18,234 bases of DNA from Treponema sp. Lineage in GTDB: Bacteria; Spirochaetota; Spirochaetia; Treponematales; Breznakiellaceae. The stretch covers positions 1 through 18,234 of the forward strand of contig JAITNU010000164.1 in assembly GCA_031290325.1 (NCBI GenBank), written 5' to 3'. The position numbers and the translations under genes are program-made. The notes beneath the pieces were generated by a model that was given only the letters and a program-made list of their open reading frames with translations, did no database searches and was not told the DNA's origin. This document shows positions 13,809 to 18,234 of this stretch, piece by piece (position 1 is the stretch's first letter; each line of letters begins with the position of its first letter).

Positions 13809-15250
13809 CAATACGCCCCTTTGCCCCGTAACACGACGCCCACGGTCTTATACAAAACCCACATATCCATCCATACGGACCAGCTTTGGAGGTAGTAGGT
13901 ATCAAAGGAAACCCGTTCGGCATAATCCGTATCAGAACGGCCCGATACCTGCCACAGCCCGGACATACCGGGCTTGACTGAAAAAATGCGCTTGAAATCT
14001 TCACCGTATTTCGCCACCTCATCATCCACAATCGGACGAGGCCCCACGAGGCTCATCTCCCCTTTTAACACGTTGATAAATTGGGGGAATTCATCAAGAC
14101 TGGTTGCCCGCAGGAATTTGCCGATTTTGGTTATCCGGGGATCATCCTTGAGCTTGTGATTGGCCTCCCATTCCTCCCGGATCAGAAGGTCCGAGGCGAG
14201 GAGGGTTTGCAGCCGCGCCTCAGCATCGACTACCATGGACCGGAATTTATAGGCTTTAAAATGCTTGCAGTTTAATCCAAGCCGGGTGTGGCCATATAAG
14301 ACCGGACCGGGGGAGCTGAACTTGACCAGCAGGGCGATGAGCAGGAACAAAGGCAGCAACATGATACCCCCCAGGATAACAACCCCCAGATCTATCAGCC
14401 GTTTGATGCAAACATTCCAGGGCATCTTGAGTTTATGGTTGGTAACAAACCCAAGGATACCGTCAAAATCCCGGACTGACATCCATATATTGGTGGCATT
14501 AAAAAAATCGGGGATCAGCACATTGTAGCGGAAGGCGGATACCGAATAATTCAGCAGTTTCGCCAGTTCCTTTTGGTCAAGTTTCGACATAGTAACTATC
14601 GCCATTTTGATGTTATACCGGTTGACTATTTCAGGCCCCACCTTAGTATCGTGGATGATCGGAATACCCTGGTATGATGCTTCTCCTTCAGGATCATCAT
14701 CCAGGATAAGTACCGGCACATATCCTGCTTTCCGGTTATGCAAGAGGCGGTCAACGATCATGCGGCCCGTACTTTCCCCCCCATAAATAACCGCCGGAAT
14801 GCCCCCTAAATGGGTTTTACTCAGCAGGTAATGCATAGCACTGCGACACACCAGAAAAACAGCAGCAGAAAATATAAGACTGATGATAAAGGCCACCGAA
14901 ATGGCGTCAAATTCATCATCCTCAATGTACCGTGAAAGAATGATCCCCCCATGGGCCATGAGGGAACTGATACTAACATTACGCAGTTCCTCTGAGGGCG
15001 CCAGGGAAACCCCAGGATAGAGGCCTATCACCTGGAAAATTATGATAAATATCGGTACATAGGGCCAATAGGTAACAAAGGACTTGAAGGTGATGGCGCT
15101 TAGATCATAGAGGTTCACCAAAAAGAAACCGATACCAAAGGACAGCATAACCCCTATCAGATCGGCAATAATCAAGGCGGTGGTGGTCAGAGCGGAACTG
15201 GTCAGGCGATACCTGGTCCGGTACCAAATATCAAATTCGGCTAAGGTCAT
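13808..15250 (-). CDS. WbaP-type undecaprenyl-phosphate sugar phosphotransferase
   Basis: The product is 480 residues from ATG 15250; a TTG at 15286 would add 12 residues. The enzyme moves a sugar-1-phosphate from a nucleotide sugar to undecaprenyl phosphate, the first step of a surface polysaccharide. The first ~145 residues hold four to five membrane helices. A Rossmann-like domain follows (~152-265, VIYGGESTGRMI). The catalytic domain begins with a membrane-dipping helix at ~283-310, then FSSPGPVLYG, FKAYKFRSMV, the SLDE motif (Asp386-Glu387), GEMSLVGPRP and GLWQVSGR, ending in GAY as WbaP proteins do. It has no ribosome-binding site; see the promoter entry. It overlaps the next gene by one base. 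Confidence 0.92.
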   Translation of the reverse strand: MTLAEFDIWYRTRYRLTSSALTTTALIIADLIGVMLSFGIGFFLVNLYDLSAITFKSFVTYWPYVPIFIIIFQVIGLYPGVSLAPSEELRNVSISSLMAHGGIILSRYIEDDEFDAISVAFIISLIFSAAVFLVCRSAMHYLLSKTHLGGIPAVIYGGESTGRMIVDRLLHNRKAGYVPVLILDDDPEGEASYQGIPIIHDTKVGPEIVNRYNIKMAIVTMSKLDQKELAKLLNYSVSAFRYNVLIPDFFNATNIWMSVRDFDGILGFVTNHKLKMPWNVCIKRLIDLGVVILGGIMLLPLFLLIALLVKFSSPGPVLYGHTRLGLNCKHFKAYKFRSMVVDAEARLQTLLASDLLIREEWEANHKLKDDPRITKIGKFLRATSLDEFPQFINVLKGEMSLVGPRPIVDDEVAKYGEDFKRIFSVKPGMSGLWQVSGRSDTDYAERVSFDTYYLQSWSVWMDMWVLYKTVGVVLRGKGAY

Positions 15251-15256
15251 AAGTAT

Positions 15257-15286
15257 ATAATACAAAAAAAGAAGTAATAGTGACAA
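15257..15286 (-). promoter_or_regulatory. Probable promoter of the WbaP-type gene, leaderless
   Basis: On the minus strand TTGTCA (15286-15281), an 18-base T-rich spacer, then TATTAT (15262-15257). Transcription would start within a base or two of the ATG at 15250. No Shine-Dalgarno sequence lies before that ATG, which fits a leaderless message. Confidence 0.5.
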
Positions 15287-15314
15287 TTTTTTTGTTTCAT
15301 TTTGGAATATAAAA

Positions 15315-15388
15315 GCGCAAATCCACCAATGAGAACACAGAAAAGAGGCAATCTCACCAATGCGTCCTCTTTTTCTGTATTCTTGCGC
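15315..15388. repeat. Long compound hairpin, probable terminator or structured RNA
   Basis: This lies within the gap between the WbaP-type gene and the ComFB-like gene. An outer stem GCGCAA/TTGCGC (15315-15320 and 15383-15388) encloses an inner stem ACAGAAAAGAGG/CCTCTTTTTCTGT (15337-15348 and 15366-15378), with one bulged base. The two loop strands each contain CACCAATG. On the minus strand the outer stem is followed by TTTTATATT, so it may terminate the rplI-dnaB-comFB transcript. The + strand lacks a good T-run after the outer stem. No coding sequence is seen here. Confidence 0.6.
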
Positions 15389-15428
15389 CAGTTATAACAT
15401 TGTAATACGATAACACAATCTTTTTTAA

Positions 15429-15725
15429 TTAATCGTGGGCGGGATTGGTCCGCACCTTTTCTATGGCCTCTGAAACCGCCTCCCGGACACTGGCGGCATA
15501 GGCTTCATCGCCCATAGCCGTGGCAGCATAGAGGGTTCCTAAGAGGGAAAAGCGGTACAGGGGCTTTACCGTGTTCAGGCTCATAGTGGCCATATCCACC
15601 ACACACTCATTACAGAGACATAGCTCCTCCTCATAGGCTGCAAGCTGCCGTTCCAGCTCTTTAAACACGAGCTGCTCCGCTTCATTGATCAAATTTTCAA
15701 AATCATAGGTATCGATAAATGACAT
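15429..15725 (-). CDS. ComFB-like protein
   Basis: The product is 98 residues. It matches the ComFB (late competence development) pattern: ENLINEAEQLVFKELERQL (10-28), a cysteine cluster CLCNEC at 36-41 that may bind zinc, and VVDMATMSLNTVKPLYRFSL after it. GAGG lies 7 bases before ATG 15725. It starts 9 bases after the dnaB stop and is the last gene of the block. ComFB is named from the Bacillus competence operon, but a defined function is lacking there too. Some relatives bind cyclic dinucleotides. Cytoplasmic. Confidence 0.85.
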   Translation of the reverse strand: MSFIDTYDFENLINEAEQLVFKELERQLAAYEEELCLCNECVVDMATMSLNTVKPLYRFSLLGTLYAATAMGDEAYAASVREAVSEAIEKVRTNPAHD

Positions 15726-15734
15726 GATTTTCCC

Positions 15735-17087
15735 TCAATATTCCTGATTATTTTGGGTCCAGGGTATAAATTTAGCATATCGTGCCATAAACCCAAGATC
15801 AATGGTTCCCACCGGACCGTTCCGCTGTTTGGCAAGGATGAGACTGGTTTTACTACCCTCACCGCTTTGGGGTTCATCAGCTTTCCGATCCGATTCCCGT
15901 TCCCGGTGCAGGAACATGACCACATCCGCGTCTTGCTCAATGGCCCCCGATTCCCTGATACTCGACAGATTCGGCTTATCCTTCTCCGCTTCCCGGGTAA
16001 GCTGGGACAGGGCTACAATGGGAATGTTGAGTTCCCGGGCCAGCCCTTTAAGGGAACGGGAGATTTCGGCAATCTGTTCATGCCGGGGCAGCCGGAAATT
16101 TTCAGAACTTATCAGGGTTAAATAATCAATAAAGATGATTTCCACCTGTTGCTGTGCCCGCAGCCGCCGTGCCTGTGCCCGGAGGTCCAGGAGCTTCATG
16201 TTCGGCATATCGACGATATACAAGGGGGCCTCGTAAATATTACCTGCCGCATGGAGAATATTCTGAAATTCGCTGGATTTTAGAAAACCGGTTCTGATGG
16301 CATTGGATTCGATCATGGCTTCACTGGAAATGAGACGCAGCATCAGGGCCAGATCCGACATTTCCAGGGTAAAAAAACCAGTGGGGATTTTTTTATGGAT
16401 AGACATATTGGCGGCCATGCTTAAGGCCAGGGCGGTCTTTCCCATGGAAGGCCGCGCCCCAATGATGATCAGTTCCGAAGGTTGAAACCCAGAGGTTAAT
16501 CTATCAAGATCATCAAACCCTGATGGAAGCCCGGTGTATTCTTTCTTGGAATTATAGAGCTTTTCAATGATATCAATAGTATCTTTCAGGATTTCCCGGG
16601 CACTTTTAAAACTGGAAATCTGGCGCTTATCACTTAACTCAAATATCTGCTGCTGGGTCTCTTCCAGAATCATCCGGGATTCCATGGATTCATCAAAGGA
16701 TTTGGCAATGACCTCATTTGAAACCCGGAGCAGGGACCTCCTCAGAGCATAGCTTGCAACGGTTTGGGCGTAGTATTCGATATTGGCGCTGGAAGGCACC
16801 ACACTGGTCAGGGACGCTACATAAGCCGGGCCACCGGATTCATCAAGCTTGCCATTTTGCCTGAGTTCGCCGGTAACGGTCAGAATATCCGCCTTTACCC
16901 CTTTATTAAAAAGATTCAGGATAGCCGCGTAGACTTTACTGTTCGCGTTGGTATAAAAATCTTCAGGCCGCAGGTACTGTATGGCCGTGGCTATGGCATC
17001 CTCCTCAAGGAGCAAGGCCCCCAAAGTTGCCTGCTCTGCCATAGCATCATGAGGAGGAATTTTATCCTTTGATATCGATGGAGCCAT
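15735..17087 (-). CDS. dnaB: Replicative DNA helicase DnaB
   Basis: The product is 450 residues, normal for the family, and has no intein. It is the hexameric 5'-3' helicase that opens the replication fork and binds primase. The N-terminal helical domain (~12-115) begins PPHDAMAEQATLGALLLEED. The RecA-like motor has Walker A GARPSMGKTA (210-219), the catalytic Glu242 in FTLEMS, Walker B IIFIDYL with Asp321, the loop SQLTREAEKD, and the late motif REERE-like LHRERESD. ATG 17087 has AGG 7 bases upstream. It lies 20 bases after rplI in the same operon. Confidence 0.97.
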   Translation of the reverse strand: MAPSISKDKIPPHDAMAEQATLGALLLEEDAIATAIQYLRPEDFYTNANSKVYAAILNLFNKGVKADILTVTGELRQNGKLDESGGPAYVASLTSVVPSSANIEYYAQTVASYALRRSLLRVSNEVIAKSFDESMESRMILEETQQQIFELSDKRQISSFKSAREILKDTIDIIEKLYNSKKEYTGLPSGFDDLDRLTSGFQPSELIIIGARPSMGKTALALSMAANMSIHKKIPTGFFTLEMSDLALMLRLISSEAMIESNAIRTGFLKSSEFQNILHAAGNIYEAPLYIVDMPNMKLLDLRAQARRLRAQQQVEIIFIDYLTLISSENFRLPRHEQIAEISRSLKGLARELNIPIVALSQLTREAEKDKPNLSSIRESGAIEQDADVVMFLHRERESDRKADEPQSGEGSKTSLILAKQRNGPVGTIDLGFMARYAKFIPWTQNNQEY

Positions 17088-17107
17088 ATCGTTACCTGAA
17101 GCGCCGT

Positions 17108-17704
17108 TTATTCCTGAGCAGCAGGAATTGCCTCCTTATTGGCAGGTGATTCCTCTGCCCCTTCCCCTGGTGCTCCCCCCGGCCGGACGACTTCTCCGGT
17201 TTCGGCGTCCCGGCGGCGGCGGCTTTTGGTAGAGGTAACCCGGGGTTCGGTTTTGATGACCTGGGCCTGAACGGTAACGGTAAGCTCTGCGGCAGAACTT
17301 TCGTAGAGTTTAACCATAACCTTGTATTTCCCTACGCTCTTAAAACTGGTACCTGCCAGCTCAATGCGCTTCCGTTCCACTGAGAATCCAAGCTTCCCAA
17401 GTTCATCCACCACGGTTTGAGCGGTTACGGCGCCGTAGAGTTTGCCGTTGGCACCTGCGGGCATAGTTATCACCAGGTCAAGGGCTTCCAGTTTTTCCTT
17501 GATACCAGCGGCATCTTGCCGTTTAGCAGTCTTGCGGGCTTCAATTTCATCACGCCGCGCTTCAAACACCTTAATGGTGTGGTCCGTATAGGGAAGCGCT
17601 ATGCCCCGGGGAAAGAGGAAGTTCCGGGCATAACCCTTGGCTACATCCTTTACATCCCCCTCTTCACCCAGGGGAGACAGATCTTTGTTGAGAATGACTT
17701 TCAT
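17108..17704 (-). CDS. rplI: 50S ribosomal protein L9, with long C-terminal extension
   Basis: The N-terminal rRNA-binding domain starts MKVILNKDLSPLGEEGDV and includes GYARNFLFPRGIALP. A long helix (~42-75) leads to the C-terminal domain, with GKLYGAVTAQTVVDEL and the strands GKYKVMVKLY. L9 is normally ~148 residues; this one is 198. The extra ~50 residues carry an RRRR patch followed by a Gly/Ala/Glu/Pro-rich, probably disordered tail. AAGGAG sits 11 bases before ATG 17704, a long spacing. The gene precedes dnaB and follows the membrane-protein gene, a gene order common among bacteria. Confidence 0.97.
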   Translation of the reverse strand: MKVILNKDLSPLGEEGDVKDVAKGYARNFLFPRGIALPYTDHTIKVFEARRDEIEARKTAKRQDAAGIKEKLEALDLVITMPAGANGKLYGAVTAQTVVDELGKLGFSVERKRIELAGTSFKSVGKYKVMVKLYESSAAELTVTVQAQVIKTEPRVTSTKSRRRRDAETGEVVRPGGAPGEGAEESPANKEAIPAAQE

Positions 17705-17761
17705 ACGACTACAAGCTCCTTTACTACATATAACGAACGAAGAACCATGAACGCGCCATGT

Positions 17762-18234
17762 TCACATCCCCGGAGTAGAGGATGGTCCGTCGGATTTCGA
17801 TGCCCGAAAGGGCACCCAATGTTCAGCAATGCCCAGGAGGATCAAGACTCCCAAGGCAAGGGCATTAATGCCAGGACTGAATATCAAAAGCACCATAAGA
17901 ACATTCAGCGCCACCCGCATCAGAGGCGGCAAAGCCCTGCGGCTTAAAAAATGCAGGAGGATCCCCCCGCCCTGGGCCAGATAGAGGAGGGCACAGAGGA
18001 CCGTCAGGTTCCACCCGATGATCTCAAGGACCACCAGGTCTGCCAACCTGCCTGCCAATACGGCCACCAGGGAAAAGGAGAGGATCCAGATAAGCAGCGG
18101 AGAGGTATGAAACCACTGGAGGCTGGTCCCTGCGCTCCGGCGGCGGATAATCCTCGCCAGAACCAGGCTTACTTGGCGGTTTACCAGGAAGATGAGCACA
18201 CAAGAAACAATCCCCCCGCCCCGGAGAGCCACAA
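17762..18234 (-). CDS. YybS/DUF2232-like membrane protein, C-terminal part
   Basis: The reading frame is open to the window edge, so the N-terminus is missing; the GTG at 18232 is not a convincing start. The visible ~156 residues hold three to four hydrophobic helices: IVSCVLIFLVNRQVSLVLA, LLIWILSFSLVAVLAGRLA, LTVLCALLYLAQGGGIL and VALNVLMVLLIFSPGINALA. The tail ends ILLGIAEHWVPFR plus a short polar end. The helix pattern and the position before rplI match DUF2232/YybS proteins, whose role is unknown. The stop is 57 bases before the rplI start. Confidence 0.75.
   Translation of the reverse strand, partial: VALRGGGIVSCVLIFLVNRQVSLVLARIIRRRSAGTSLQWFHTSPLLIWILSFSLVAVLAGRLADLVVLEIIGWNLTVLCALLYLAQGGGILLHFLSRRALPPLMRVALNVLMVLLIFSPGINALALGVLILLGIAEHWVPFRASKSDGPSSTPGM

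Noticed and set aside
15735..17087. Intein in DnaB
   Set aside because: DnaB is a common intein site, but the length is normal and the Walker A region is uninterrupted.
1..18234. CRISPR arrays, tRNA or rRNA genes
   Set aside because: No regularly spaced repeats and no tRNA- or rRNA-like sequence were seen on either strand by eye.

Overview
The window looks like chromosomal DNA of a spirochaete, most likely a Treponema of the termite-gut type. The basis is moderate GC, the order L9 / DnaB / ComFB, the CsgG/LpoB-like and LPP20-like secreted proteins, and a FliL-like protein. No 16S rRNA or other decisive marker is present, so the genus is an inference.

Layout. (1) 1-1931 (+) is a mobile-element graveyard. 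The 3' tail of an IS630-type transposase joins a 5'-truncated, otherwise open Mu-type (MuA-like) transposase. A frameshifted start of a MuB-like ATPase follows, then the tail of a CsgG/LpoB-like gene whose front is gone. (2) 1938-4839 (+) holds two exported-protein genes. The first is a CsgG/LpoB-like + PEGA-like + fibronectin III + DUF1566 protein cut by one in-frame TGA. The second is an LPP20-like protein. (3) 9339-4893 (-) is a tightly packed six-gene operon: small membrane protein, ECF sigma factor, zinc-finger anti-sigma factor, S41 processing protease, RsmE, and a WecG/TagA-type glycosyltransferase. A strong sigma70-type promoter (TGGACA-17-TATACT) precedes it. (4) 10836-9430 (-) holds an amidohydrolase and a FliL-like membrane protein. 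(5) 10972-13070 (+) holds a TetR regulator, a terminator and a cytoplasmic GH13 alpha-glucan hydrolase. Near-identical operator-like sequences overlap the tetR promoter and lie just before the GH13 gene. (6) 15250-12999 (-) holds a WbaP-type polyprenyl-phosphate sugar phosphotransferase and an exported protein of unknown function that overlaps the GH13 gene tail to tail. (7) 18234-15429 (-) is the housekeeping block: a YybS/DUF2232-like membrane protein (partial), rplI, dnaB and a ComFB-like protein.

How the parts may work together (inference). The sigma / anti-sigma / protease operon looks like an envelope-sensing unit. The two glycan-assembly enzymes suggest a cell-surface or secreted polysaccharide. 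The TetR gene probably regulates itself and the GH13 enzyme. I see no CRISPR array, tRNA, rRNA or complete mobile element. The most unusual items are the nested transposase wreckage beside a truncated paralogue, the single TGA inside a conserved fibronectin III strand, the repeated TetR operator, the glycosyltransferase lacking its expected catalytic residues, and a long compound hairpin at 15315-15388.
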